Assembly (NCBI RefSeq): GCF_963678635.1
Contig: NC_087066.1
Coordinates: 5,237,954-5,301,953, forward strand
DNA length: 64,000 nt
Direction: 5' to 3'
Source: Symsagittifera roscoffensis
Lineage: Eukaryota; Xenacoelomorpha; Acoela; Convolutidae
How positions within the stretch are numbered: position 1 is the stretch's first letter; each line of letters opens with the position of its first letter. The position numbers and the translations under genes were made by a program. The notes under the pieces were generated by a model, which saw nothing but the letters and a program-made list of their open reading frames with translations, had not been told where the DNA came from and ran no database searches. Below, in pieces: positions 42,900 to 55,072 of this stretch.

Positions 42900-43756
42900 T
42901 TTGATTACTTTATTTAACAAACAGAAAAAAAACTAATGCTCGCTTCAGCTTGTAATTTTTGGCAGAAGGATGAACCTTAATTGGTTATGATGAAGATAAC
43001 CAAAAGATACTTTGGGTCATTTTCCTAAGCCGCCCAAAAATCATTATTTCAACACCTTGAACTGAAACTATTTTGTTTCAATCCGATTGGATAGAAATGG
43101 CCAATCAAATTTCAGCACCATCTCAAAATGCTCTGTTGATAATTTGAATTCGACTCATAAATGGGCATAAATAGCATAAAAGTATAGCATAAATAGCATG
43201 AAAGTATAGCATAAATAGCATTAGAGTTTTAAGCAGACCAAAAAAAAGCAGTAAAAAAACAGACCAAAAAAAAGACCACACCTTCATATCTGTTCAAAAC
43301 TCGGTCTTGTTAGAAAGTGATCACGATTGTACTAACCGAGTGTATCAATGATTTGTTCGCTGGGTACATTTACTATTCAAAAAAATTGCAAATTGAGAAC
43401 TTGCAAAAAATTGAGAACTTCTAAAAATACTCCAAAGCTGCGTTTTTTTTATTTCAAGCAAAATTAGTAGAGCATTTGATATTGTTCTTAGACTAAAACT
43501 ATCGAACTATTCGAGAGCTATATCCTAAAATTTTATTGAAATTTCCTAAATGATGACTTGATGGACTGTAAGGAGAAAGTTTTTTCAATATGTATATGTT
43601 TTTGTTTTCAGAAACCTGGCTAGACTACCCGTAGAATAAGACTAAAGACAAAGCCAAAACTGAAAAAGCGAAATACATAAAAAGCTTTGAGGATCAAAAT
43701 TAAAATGTGTTCCGCAAAACAAATTTTAGTTCCGTGCTTTATGAAAATTCATTGAG
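42900..43756. other. AT-rich DNA, no gene recognised
   Basis: A local triplication of GCATAAATAGCATGAAAGTATA near 43160-43220 and a duplication of AGACCAAAAAAAAG near 43238-43275. TTTTGTTTTCAG near 43600 would be a good plus-strand acceptor, but only a short frame follows. Confidence 0.4.
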
Positions 43757-45057
43757 ATAACCGGTTTGACAAAAAATGCTTCTAGTATAATTTTCATAAA
43801 TGAAAAAAAAAATCCTTATCATACTCTTTCATGCAATTTCATAGTGCAAAAGTAAATGTATGAAAATAGCAAAATAAAATTTTTTTCCATTCTATGAAAT
43901 TTTATAACAAGCATTTTTTCCATCCTCTGGAGTTAAAATTTAGTCTTTCTCTAGTCTTTTTATCCTCAAAATTGTTTAATATAGCATGGTAAGCGTTTTT
44001 CCATACTATGAAATTGTTCGACAAGCACTCTTTTTTTAAATGAAAATAGAAAAAAGTTTTGTCTTGAAATTTTGTGTTTCAAACAAAACACGAAGTAAGG
44101 ATGTTTTGTGCTAAGAAAACCCAGAGTATAACTGGCAGTTACCACGCAGATAATATGCATATGATGATTTTAGCCAAAAAATTAAACAATTTTAATAATA
44201 AAAATAATATAAATTTATAATATAAATATAATAAATTTTAATAATATATTATAATAAAAATTTAACATTTTCACATGAAATTTTGTAACTTTTTAAATAT
44301 CGCTAGATACGTTTTTGTTTGATAGCTTTTGTGGTTGAGAACAAAAGGCCTCTTTTTTCCAAATTTATTTTTGTCTTAGCAAATGAAACAAAACAAATTA
44401 TATTTGTGTTTACAAGAAAAATTTTTTTACGTAATTTTTGGACTTTTTTGGGTGAAAAACTCATCCTGGACTATGTTAAAAACAGAAAAAGTCAAATTTT
44501 GCATGTAAGTATTTTTTTTTCGTAAAATTTATATTTCTGCACAAAAGCAAGTTTGATACCAAAACAAAGATTTAAAATTTATTACTTCAAGTTTGAGTTT
44601 TTGCTCTTGAAAAAATGCATATCATACAATTTTTTTACATGAAAACTGTATGATAAACTTTTTTTCCGACCGCTGCGAAATTTAAATTATGTTTTTCATT
44701 GTCAAAATGCCAACTTTCTTAGATATAACTATTTAAATCTGTTTAAAGTTAACCAGACAAGTTTTTTTGGTCATTTTCGAAAATTATATTTTTTCTATGA
44801 CAAAATGATGATCTTACAATTTTCATACATGAAAACAGTGTGATAAGCATTTTTTTATCGAAAATTTTGAATTTTTTTCAATGACCAGAAAGCCTCAAAA
44901 GAGGCAAATAGACTAAAAATGTTCATTAAATCTTCTTAAAACACTTTTCAAATTTTGTATGAATTTTGTATGAAAAACATTTTTTTCCATAGACTTTATA
45001 TATGAAACTGTATGATAAGCATTTTTCTTTTATGGACGTCAACCTGGGTATTCAATC
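43757..45057. mobile_element. K element copy 2, about 1.3 kb
   Basis: Left end ATAACCGGTTTGAC and right end GTCAACCTGGGTAT are imperfect inverted repeats matching those of 2934-3859. The interior again has many TATGATAAGCATTTTTT and complement phrases. No transposase frame. Confidence 0.55.
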
Positions 45058-45102
45058 AAGGATCATGATATCCGCGGTCTGTAATTTTCAGGCAAGGATG
45101 AC

Positions 45103-45344
45103 ACCGTTAAACATAGAGTGCGGTCTGTATTTAGACAACCGCGTATCCCTACTCGTCAGTAAACAGACAAATACTATATGAACCAATCAGAATCGAGATG
45201 GGAAAGCGAACTTTCTAAATAAATAATTCTTACTTTTTAATTTCTTCCTTGTCTCGATTCTGATTGGTTGATACAGTGTTTGTCTGCTTACTGACTGGTA
45301 GGAATACGCGATTGTCTAAATACTGCTAGGTAACCGTTAAACAT
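45103..45344. mobile_element. Palindromic MITE flanked by 12-bp direct repeats
   Basis: Arms of about 82 bp (about 45119-45201 and 45250-45330) are inverted copies, sharing for example TATTTAGACAA, CGCGTAT, GTCAGTAA, CAGACAAA and CCAATCAGAATCGAGA. They are separated by about 48 bp of AT-rich loop. ACCGTTAAACAT flanks both sides (45103-45114, 45333-45344). The long arms and long direct repeats recall Mutator-like MITEs, though those usually show 8-11 bp duplications. Confidence 0.65.
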
Positions 45345-45981
45345 GATGTTAAGTTTTGGTGTTTTGTTTTTGTGTAACGTAGAAATGAGGGCGCAATATA
45401 AGAAAAAGCTTTGGGATTTGAATGTTCATTCTGGTGATTTGAGGTCCCAATTTGGAGTGGTTTATTGGTTACTGCTGCATCCTAGCTTTTTTCTAGTTTC
45501 ATTAGTTTAAGGGAGGCTTTAAAATCAATTTTTCTCACTTTAGTTAAATTTGAACAATTCATTCATGAAAAACTGTCGTGCCAATTTTTTTAAGAATAGG
45601 GTTCATTGTAAAAAAAAAAGAAGTTTTGGTGTTTTTTTCCTTTTTACTGTTTTTCTCCAACTTAATTTTTTTGTTGTTGTGCTTTAATCTTTATGCAATT
45701 GTTTAATGTGCTAGAGGTTCCATGGAATTCAAATGGGTTATATCACTGCTCTCGCTGAGTTGGTAAAAACACTGCTTAATTTTTCCGCTATATTTTGAAA
45801 TGATGTAACAACGGAATTTAATTCTTCTTCTTCAAAACAAAATTTGGGCTCAATTGATTTTTTTTTAAACTAGCGATATCAACGATCATGCTCCTAAAAT
45901 AAATGGCAAAGATACGTAGTAAGTTAGCGCAACAGACCCGCAAACTCTAGGTAAAGTGATTGAATTTCCTGCTAATATGAT
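45345..45981. other. AT-rich DNA, no gene recognised
   Basis: A 41-codon plus-strand frame from ATG 45387 (MRAQYKKKLWDLNVHSGDLR) is the only coding-like item; it has no other support. Confidence 0.35.
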
Positions 45982-46210
45982 TTAGCGCGGGGACTGTTCA
46001 CTTGGTGCAGAATGGTTAAGTGTAAAAAGTAAAATGAGCCTAGAGGAGCTTTCAGGGATGACGAAGCCTCGAAGTTGAATGACGAAACCATCTTTCAGAT
46101 CGGACGTATCTGCACTCCATCTGAAGTTGAATTCTCCAGATATTAATTTCTCGGGCTCGTATTTTTCCAGGCGAAGTTCAGCAGGATAGTACAATTTTTC
46201 CAGAAAATCT
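45982..46210 (-). CDS. Isolated minus-strand exon, product unidentified
   Basis: After the acceptor CAATTTAG an open frame of 75 codons runs to TAA at 45982. It reads DFLEKLYYPAELRLEKYEPE, KLISGEFNFRWSADTSDLKD, GFVIQLRGFVIPESSSRLIL and LFTLNH. The alternation of hydrophobic and polar residues suggests beta strands. Either the TAA ends the gene, or a GTGAAC donor at 46001 is used; neither choice joins in phase to the 42886 exon with the sites I can see. No upstream exon was found. Confidence 0.45.
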
Positions 46211-46401
46211 CTAAATTGATTTTTTATAAATTTATTGGCTCGAAATTGCTTTTCTACCCTTTCCCCGCCACATGCACTGTTTTATTCATAACTAATAATT
46301 TTAAAAACATAAGAAGAGAAGTTTATAGGGCGAAAAAGTGTTTTTATTTGAGTGATGCAGCCTGATGCAAAATATATGACAATGGAGTACGCGGATAAGA
46401 G

Positions 46402-47050
46402 TTGAAACAAGAGTTTTTGTATCACGGCGAAGCGTTAGTGTTTCGACTGCCGTTTAAAAACAAGGAAAGTTTTTTTGTCAAAATTGATAAATTATTCGAA
46501 ATTTTGAAAAAAAAACATCACCAAAAGACATTTGAAAGAGGACGGGGAAAAAACTTAATAAAAGGCTTTAAAAAAATATTTTCAATTTAACGAATATCGC
46601 TAATGTAAAACATGCAGTTAGAAAAGAGTGAAACTACGAAGGAATTAGAAAACAAAACACTGCCTCAAAAAATTGTAAAAATAGCCAAAAAAAACAGTCA
46701 AAAAAGAGTCAACGAAGGCAAGAGGACAATACTTTTGTTTTGAAAAATCTTCAACTTTCGAGCTTCAAAGTAAGATATCAGTAAGATTTTTCGAGCTTCA
46801 AAAACTATCATAAAATGTTTATGAGGGAGTTTTTTTAGAACATTGCAACATATTGCATGTTGCGGTGAAACGATAACTTCTGTTTCTTTTTGTATTTCTG
46901 TTTTTGTATTTTGATTTTGTATGCCTTAGATAGATTCAACAAGAGTCGATCTGATCAAATGAACAGACTTTTTTTCCGGTTTTCGAAAAAAAACTTATTC
47001 ACTCAGTCATTTTTTGACTTTCAACTTATCCTTTTGACTGAATTTCTTGT
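46402..47050 (-). repeat. Family B repeat, degenerate copy
   Basis: TATCACGGCGAAGCGTTAG and TTTCGACTGCCGTTTAAA are the decayed hairpin and end. The interior is largely replaced by the CAAAAA-rich sequence that recurs at 49110 and 49790. Confidence 0.5.
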
Positions 47051-47062
47051 AGGGTTTGAAGT

Positions 47063-47805
47063 TTGCTAATTTGGCCAATTTAGATTAATTAACGTCCGAT
47101 TTATTGCGTTCTTGTAACGAAGGCCAGCGCCAGAACAAAGCTTTCAAAATTGAACTAGAGGCCCAGCAAAAGCTGAGAGTACCTATTTGATAAGCTTTGA
47201 ACTTGTTGTACTAATACGGGTTGAAATTGCTCATTTCAATAATTTAAAAATTGGGCTTCATCCAATAACTAGTTATTGCTTTATTAAATTATGTGAGTTT
47301 TTTGTTTTACACTTTTATACAAAAGAGCTTTGCTCAACATTTTCTTTCAGATGAATCCAAAATCTCCGATTGGAATTTTAGTTGTCGAGACGGTCAAAAA
47401 AATCATAAACTGTTTTTCTGAGGGCGTATTTTTTGCTAATTTGGCCAATTTAGATTAATTAACGCCCGATTTATTGCGTTCTTGTAACGAAGACCAGCGC
47501 CAGAACAAAGCTTTCAAAATTGAACTAGAGACCCAGCAAAAGCTGAGGGACCTATTTGATACGTTTTGAACTTGTTGTACTAATACGGGTTGAAATTGCT
47601 CATTTCAATAATTTAAAAATTGGGCTTCATCCAATAACTAGTTTTTGTTTTATTAAATTATGTGAGTTTTTTGTTTTACACTTTTATACAAAAGAGCTTT
47701 GCTCAACATTTTCTTTCAGATGAATCCAAAATCTCCGATTGGAAATTTAGTTGTCGAGACGGTCAAAAAAATCATAAACTGTTTTTCTGAGGGCGTATTT
47801 TTTTA
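47063..47805. repeat. 370-bp tandem duplication, two copies
   Basis: TTGCTAATTTGGCCAATTTA begins at 47063 and again at 47433. The two units are nearly identical throughout (for example CCAGCGCCAGAACAAAGCTT, ATCCAATAACTAGTT, GATGAATCCAAAATCTCCGA), so the duplication is recent. Confidence 0.9.
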
Positions 47806-50640
47806 GAAAAAAAGTTCTGCGGAGTCACTCATGCATAAGATCTTCCCACATACCGTTATATCGATTGAAGTAGAAAAAATCAGACTTGAGAGAGTGTTTT
47901 TCTAGGAAAGTCAAAAAGTTTCAAAAAATGGCCTTACAACAAAAAAAAAATCCGAGTGTCTAATTTTTTGTGAAATGAGCCGTGAAAAATTATGGAAGAG
48001 ATTTTTTCACTACCCGTTGTACTCGTTGAAGGCAAAACCAAAGATTTTGGAGGGCATTTTCCTAGAAAAATCAAAAAGCTTCAAAAACATTCGAAAAAAT
48101 CAAAATTTTATTCCTCGAGGGCGTTTTTTTTTTCTTCAAAATTGTGCGAAGCCGCTATTGAGTAAGATGTTCCCGCAAACCATTCTATCAATGGAACTCA
48201 AAAACTTTTTCTGTGTAACATGTTTTATCTGTGAATGCTTAGGGAAGAGAGTTTTCCACAACCCGCTCTATCCATTGAAGGCAAACTAAAAACTTGGGAG
48301 GATAATTTTCCAGAAAGTTCAGAAGTTTTAGCAAACAATAAAAAAAACGAAATTTTTTTAATTCCGAGTATCTTTGTTTTGTGTGTAACCAGTTTCAGCC
48401 GTGAATACTGGTAGAAAGAACTTTTTACAACCCTTTTTAACTCATTGAAGTCAAAAACAAAAAATTGCGAGACTATTTTTTGAGAAAATCAAAAATTATT
48501 CAAAAAAAATCTTAGTTTTTTATTCCGAGGGTATATTTAAAAAAAAAAGTTGTGCAAAGCCGCTTATGCATAAAATTTTCTCATATACCATTCTATCGAT
48601 TGAACTCATAATGTCTCATTTGGATTGGTATTTTTCTAGAAAAATCAAAAGGTTTCGAAAAACGGTAAAAAAAAAAGTTTTACTTTTCCGAGGGTCACAA
48701 CTATTTATGTAATAAAAATTAGGCGTGAATAATTGTGGAAGGGAACATTTTTAACAACCCGTTCTGCCCATTGAAAGCAAGACCAAAAATTTGGGCGGTT
48801 TTTTTTCCATAAATGACAAAAGTTTCAAGGAACGTTCAAAAATATCATAATTTAAATTTCCGAGGGCGTTTTTTTCATTTTTGCGAAAACGCTCATGCAT
48901 AAGATCTCCTCGCATAATTTTTGATCAGTTAAACTCATTGTGTCTTTGTGTGTAACAAATTTTAGGTGTGAAGGCTTATGGAAGCAAGCTTTTCACAACC
49001 CGCTTTACCCAGTAAAGGCAAAACCAAAGATTTGGGAGGGTAATTTTCAAGAGAAGTCAAAAAATTTTAACAAACGGTCAAAAAACATCATAAATTGTTT
49101 AGGAAGAAATTAAAAAACAAAACATTGCCTCAAAAACTGTCAAAATAGCCAAAAAACAGTTGAAAAAGCGTCAAAAATTATTCAAAAAAATCATAGTTTT
49201 ATTTTCCGAGGGCATATTTTTTTTTAAAAAAAATTGTGCAAAGCCGCTTATGCATAATTTTTTTCCATATACCATTCTATCGATTGAACTCATAATGTCT
49301 CATTTGGATTGGTATTTTTCTAGAAAAATCAAAAGGTTTCGAAAAACGGTTAAAAAAAAGTTTTACTTTTCCGAGGGTCACAACTATTTATGTAATAAAA
49401 ATTAGGCGTGAATAATTGTGGAAGGGAACATTTTTAACAACCCGTTCTGCCCATTGAAAGCAAGACCAAAAATTTGGGCGGTTTTTTTCCATAAATGACA
49501 AAAGTTCAAAAATATCATAACTTAAATTTCCGAGGGCGTTTTTTTTATTTTTGCGAAAACGCTCATGCATAAGATCTCCTCACATAATGTTTGATCAGTT
49601 GAGCTCAAGGTGTCTTGGTGTGTAACAACTTTTAGGTGTGAATGCTTATGGAAGTAAGCTTTTCACAACCCGCTTTACCCAGTAAAGGCAAAACCAAAGA
49701 TTTGGGATGGTAATTTTCAAGAAAAGTCAAAAAATTTTAACAAACGGTCAAAAAACATCATAAATTCATAAATTGTTTAAGAAGGAATTAGAAAACAAAA
49801 CGCTCTCTCAAAAAATTGTCAAAATAGCCAAAAAACAGTTGAAAAAGCGTCAACGAAGGCAAGGGAAATAAGACGAGGTCAAAGTAAGATATCAGTAAGA
49901 TTTTTCGAGCTTCAAAATACATCATATAATGTTTATGAGGGAGTTTTTATAGTAAAAAATGTGCAAAGCCGCTCATCCGCAAGATCTTTTTGCATACCTG
50001 GCTATCACTTGATTCACTTGAACTAAAAATCTCAGATTTGGGAGGATATTTGCCTAGAAAAGTTAAAATTTTTCAACAAGCTATCAAAAAGTTGAAAACT
50101 TGACTTTTCTGAAGGCCATAACGTTTTGTGAAAAACGGGCAATGGCACCTATGCACCGGAGTTTCAAACAACCTCTTGTAGCCGTTGAAACCCATAACTC
50201 AGATTAAAGAGTGTAGTTTATAGAAAAAAGTCAAAAAATTTCAAAAAACAATCAAAATTTCGAAATTTTCAAACTTGTGAAAACAATATGATTTTTTGTA
50301 AGAATTTGGGCAAAACAGCTTTTGCAAGGGCGCCTTCCAGAGCTCAGTTTATCCAATAAAATCAAAATTTCATATTTGGGAGAATAATTTTTAGAAAAAA
50401 GTCAAAAACTGTCAAAACACGATCAAAATATCAAAAAATTGACTTTTTTGGGGGCCATACCTTTTGCGGAAAAAATTGTTTGTAGCCACTTACGCAGAGT
50501 CACTTGCCACAACGTGTTTCATCCATTGATTATAAAAATTTTGGTCAAAAAAACTCCCACCAAGCACTTTTTTGAAGGCTGCAGAAAGTGGGGTAAGGTC
50601 AAAAAAGCCTAGGGAAATACGCAAGCCGTTTTTGTGAATT
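47806..50640. repeat. Complex tandem repeat with 684-bp higher-order period
   Basis: Two kinds of subunit alternate. One is built on GTGCAAAGCCGCTTATGCAT, CCATTCTATCGATTGAACTC and TCCGAGGG. The other is built on GTGTGTAACAA, TTTTAGGTGTGAATG, TATGGAAG and CACAACCCGCTTTACCCA. A larger block from 48551 recurs at 49235 (684 bp apart) at high identity; outer subunits are more diverged. Short open frames inside have no coding character. Confidence 0.8.
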
Positions 50641-50899
50641 TTTTTTTCTGAAAAGTGACATAAATTCCAAAGCGTCTAAGAAAAATTAGAAAAAAAACCG
50701 ATCCCATTCGTTTTCATTATACCTAATTTTATCAAACAAGAATTGAAGCAACTCATTTACTTTTTTCTTAGAATATAAGACGCTAATAACATCACACGGG
50801 AGTTTACATTAGCTTGTTGGTTGATACATAAAAAAACATATATTTGAACAAAAAAAAATGTTTTTTATTCATTTATTCCGTCAATTTTTCACGCAACAA

Positions 50900-51365
50900 A
50901 ATTTTTTATTTGGCCTTAAAATGCAGTCGAAAGAATGATTGATAAATGGCTTGATATACGAGCAGTCTTGTTCAATTTGTCTGCGCAAAAACATCTACGA
51001 CATAAATGTTCTCATAGAAACAAGACTGAATGTTCCAACTGCTTCTCAATGTCAATGGAATTTTGTTCGCTTCAAAACACTTACAGCATTTTCAATTGTT
51101 TTTTTGGAAAACTACTCCCAACACGCTATATAAGTGTGTTCTTTTGAGCAAAGTAAAAAATACTTAAAGTAACGTGCGTTAGTTGAATTAACCGATGTGG
51201 AATGTTAATTCCAAATCGGCCAAATTGAAGTTTCAGACGCATGAATTTACAAAAAAAAGGTTAGAGCTTATATCTTTTTTATATCAAAATCTGTTTTCCA
51301 ATTACAAAAACCTTTTCGGAAGATAAATGTCTCTCAAAAAATGCTCATTCGAAAGTCGGAACAAA
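50900..51365 (-). repeat. Family B repeat, degenerate copy
   Basis: Contains AAGACTGAATGTTCCAACTGC, CCCAACACGCTATATAAGTG, CCAAATCGGCCAAATT and, at its far end, ATTCGAAAGTCGGAACAA. The hairpin at the CAGTC end is lost or duplicated (two inverted GCAGTC/GACTG parts near 50910-51050). Confidence 0.6.
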
Positions 51366-51467
51366 AATTCATCCAGAATTGTGGTAGGAAGGTCTTGTAA
51401 AATTCTTATGCCATTTTTGCATCGAATTTTTAGACCATGCTAATAAAAGTAATGCGGTAAAAAACAG

Positions 51468-53033
51468 CAATTGGGGGAAAAGGTAGAAGACCTGTTAAAG
51501 TTCCTACTACGAAACTTTTCATTTATTGCGACAACTTTCAGTAAGTTTTTCGAAACTCAGCAGAATGAGAAGCCATGAAAAAAAATTTAAAAAAAACCTG
51601 GTTTATTTTTTTTACAAGTGTTCATAAACTAAAATCACACTTTTATCTCTATTTTCCTAATCCCGTATAATTAACACAAAAATGAGAATTTATCGACTCC
51701 CTTCCCGCACTCAGTAAAAAGAGAAAATAATCGATTATATTCCAATTATAACTGTACTTTTATCAAAATGATTATTAATTATAAGCGCCAAATTTAGATG
51801 TTGAAACAAAATATAATCAATCATAATGATAAAATTTTTCGCGACGTTGTAATAAATTATAATCAATTATAGTTCATTAGAATTTTTCCGAAAATCTTTT
51901 ATAATCTCGTATAACCTCTTTTAATCTATTATAATAGATTATAATCCTTTATTCTGTCAACAATCTTAAAGAGTATGATGTCTTGTCACTCTTTGGTTCA
52001 TCTGAACAGAAAATTTTTTCCACAAAACAAAAGTTTCATAGAGATTACTTCATATTAGTTGAAAGAGTCCAGCGGTAGGTGAAATATAACTCTTCTATAT
52101 ATATCATGAAACTAAAGCATTGTGCTGATGTTTTGGTGGTCAAAAAACTTAAAATGTATATCATGAAACAACTATAAGAAATCCTAAAAAATTAAAAACG
52201 TCGTCAATTTGGATTGATTTGAAAACTGTTTGAAAAATTTTCCCATTTTGCACATAAGCCAACGTCTTCAAAAAACATAAAATATAAGCAATTCATGTGC
52301 AAGGTCAAAGAGAAAATGGGCAAACAAAAAGGATTATATACACTTATAATAGACTATAGTGGATTTTTTCTGCAAAACAAATGAATTGGAAATTCGGATA
52401 AAAAATCGATTATAATGTATTATAATTGATTATTTTTGATTTTAAAAAGAGCGATTATAATCGATTACTAATTAATTAAAATCAATCTTTTTCTCAATTT
52501 TGTAAGACCAGTATTAAATCATAATATAATCGATTATTAACGCTTGAAACTGGATGCGGGTTTCCTTCATCCCATATGCATTTTTTATTTGGTAATCTTA
52601 TTTTTTTTTAAAGCACGCCTTTTATTCAGACTGTTCTAATGATTTTTAATCTGCATTTTTAATTTTGTAAGACAGCTCGCGCGTTCTTACATAAAATTGT
52701 TGCTCATGCTAGATGAAGAGTCTCTGTATAAAGATTCGACAGGACATCATCTGCGCTCTTTTATCACTGTTTCGTCCAAGAGACATGAAGATCACTTTCT
52801 TACAGTGTTTTCAACTATTGAGAAAGTTTATATAATTCCACACGAAGTAAGCGTGTGATTAGAGACTAAGCTTTGCCCTACTGTACGAGTAGTCTTGTAT
52901 TCTTCTGCGAGTTTTGTTTTCTTATTTTTTATTGACGTGATTGATTTTTTAGAATACAAATTGAAAGGCAAGTGTTTTCTCTAATCAGTCGCGCAGTTGT
53001 AGAATACGAGACAAAATGTACACTTCTTTGTAG
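51468..53033 (+). CDS. Spliced host gene, plus strand, product unidentified
   Basis: Exons: 51468-51540 (after AAAACAG, donor GTAAGTTTTT), 51972-52074 (after TTAAAG, donor GTAGGT), 52672-52846 (after ATTTTGTAAG, donor GTAAGC) and, less surely, 52989-53033 (after TTTTCTCTAATCAG, ends TAG). All junctions preserve phase (1, 2, 0). Segments are KVEDLLKFLLRNFSFIATTF, YDVLSLFGSSEQKIFSTKQK, FHRDYFILVERVQ, LARSYIKLLLMLDEESLYKD, STGHHLRSFITVSSKRHEDH and FLTVFSTIEKVYIIPHE. The protein looks globular and helical; I do not recognise it. The start codon and any upstream exons were not found. The 597-bp second intron holds ATAATCGATTATAAT repeats. Confidence 0.5.
51720..51960. repeat. AT-rich palindromic repeat in an intron
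   Basis: TATAATCAATTATA and related phrases, as at 37880-38400; a further patch of the same type lies at 52330-52550. Confidence 0.6.
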
Positions 53034-53214
53034 TTTACAATAGCGTGTAAAGTGTTAAAGTGAAGAAAAAAGGTAACGAAAAATCATCTATCTTGCATTT
53101 TGATTATCGCGACAATTTTTCCATCATTGTTTTTAAAATTGGCACCAAAGTTCGGATATGCAAGTGACTTATACGTCAGAATTCTAAGGCCAATTAAAAA
53201 CGTTTTGGAAAAAA

Positions 53215-53950
53215 ATTGACAAAATATTCAAAAAAAAAGAAATTTTATTGTTTTTTCTTTAATTTATCCTCCCACACGCCACTGTAAACAAAAAAGCATG
53301 TATTTAGCGTATTGTATTTTATTGAAAAAAAAACAAGTATTTTGCCGCAAAAAAGTTTACAACGCTTTAATCTTCCGCTTACGCGTGTTATAGCTTGCAT
53401 GCTACACTCAACTTAAAATAAACGATTAAATTTTAATAAATTAAAAAGCTGCTGCTGTGAGAAAAATTAAAAGAACCGTAACATTTTTACGGCGCAACAA
53501 TTTTGGCTTTTTTGGCTCTTTTTTGGCTCTTTTTTCTTTCCCTCACCTGTAAATTTTTACTAGGAAACCTTTTGTTAATGATATCAAATTGTAATGAAGG
53601 TTGAAACACGGACAAATTGGGCCATGAAAATCATTTTTGTAATTCATACTTAACGTTGTAAAACCACTCAATTAGCCCTAAAACTGAAGCACATGTGAAG
53701 TGGGCAAGTGGGGAGGATAAAGAGCTGATTTTGTAAGCATTTATTGAGGCAAGATGCAACCCCCAAGACACTAAAAGTTCACGAATATAGATCACAGGTG
53801 ATATTGTTTAATATTTGTTCTCCAGGCAACAATAATTTTCAGATAAGGTAAAATTTTTGTCAAAATTTTTTTTTTCGAAATCGAAGTTTGACTGAATGAA
53901 AACCACCACAAGCATAGGTGTTTCAAATTTTCTTTAAAAATCATAACAAA
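53215..53950 (-). repeat. Family B repeat, degenerate, with a nested MITE
   Basis: CCTCCCACACGCCACTGTA, AATCTTCCGCTTACGCGTGTTA and, beyond the nested family A MITE at 53514-53726, GATCACAGGTGATATT and CCACCACAAGCATAGGTGTT mark the two halves of a minus-oriented B copy. Confidence 0.6.
53514..53726. mobile_element. MITE family A copy
   Basis: The left end GGCTCTTTTTT is duplicated in tandem; the right end is AAAGAGCT. It contains TAACGTTGTAAAACCACTCAA. No clean target duplication because of the duplicated end. Confidence 0.7.
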
Positions 53951-54840
53951 AGGGGAAAATAACCAGCTTCAAAAAGCTAGCCTAATTGATTTTTGACTTT
54001 AGTAACTATGTTTCACTGTGTCAGTGAGAAAAACTGAGCATTTGCCATTTTATGTTTTTAAGCATGTTTTTTGTTTGCTTTTTGGGTACAATTTTGTGGA
54101 GTGCGGAATGCCAAAAGTCAGTTTAAAAAATTTTTTGGATTAAACTGCTTGTATTTTTAGAAAGAAAACTTGCGATGAGTCCCCCAATTTTCAACATACC
54201 AACCGCAACAATTTTCACCTTCAAAATTCATTTTTGAGTTGGGTGTTTTTAAGGCTAAATATGACTTGTTCAAATTTAAGTTACAAGCTGTTTTTTGCTT
54301 CATCCTTCTTCGTTTTTTTAATAAATTGCACCCTATGGATACTTAACCTTGTAAACCCATTAACGGAAATGGAAACGAAGCAAAATACAGAAACAAACCT
54401 GTCCACAAGAGCTATTGTGGTCACCACACAAAATTTTTGAGCACTAAAATGTGACTACAGTATTTTTAAAAATTCGAGATCACTCGCGAGGGAAACGTGG
54501 AAAAAAGTCTACTTTTTTGCTCTCAGCCAAAATGAAACTAAAAAATCCAATAATTAGTTTTATTTTAATTAGGCATAAAAGTAGGCATAATTCAGCTATT
54601 TTAAAGTAGGCATAATTCAGCGGTTGAAAGCCTGATCGCTTGAGTTCTTCCTTCGAATTAAGACGAAAAATAAAAAGTTTCAAACCGGTTTTTCTCGACA
54701 CTGGGACAAACTTTTGGAAATGAGGTTTGGACCACGACTGAAAGGACTTTAATATGATGTGTCCTTCAACCCAGTTCGATAATTTTTTGTGATACCTGAT
54801 TTTGTGTAGAAAAAAAACTAAAAATACCGGAATACCAAAT
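53951..54840. other. AT-rich DNA, no secure gene
   Basis: A short plus-strand coding-like tail (EMETKQNTETNLSTRAIVVT) ends at TGA near 54440, but no exon structure could be built around it. A 20-bp direct duplication (TAGGCATAATTCAGC) lies near 54590-54625. Confidence 0.35.
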
Positions 54841-54843
54841 TCC

Positions 54844-55064
54844 GGCTCTTTCCCTTTTTCCCATCCCCCTCGTAAATCGGCAAAATTAGGCTGTTCAAAA
54901 ATTGTTCACACGGTTTTTTGGCATGTAAGAAATGTTATCGATACTCGTTCACCTGTTCACGCTGACACGTTTCACTGCAAAATATAACATGCAAAAATTG
55001 TTTCAAATAGACTTTCGTTTTTTGAATATTAGGAAAAATCAAAGGGGGGAACTGGAAAGGAGCC
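54844..55064. mobile_element. MITE of family C type
   Basis: Ends GGCTCTTTCCCTTTTTCCC and GGGGGGAACTGGAAAGGAGCC; flanks CAAATTCC and AAAGTTCC, a diverged 8-bp duplication (6 of 8). Interior differs from other C copies. Confidence 0.65.
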
Positions 55065-55072
55065 AAAGTTCC

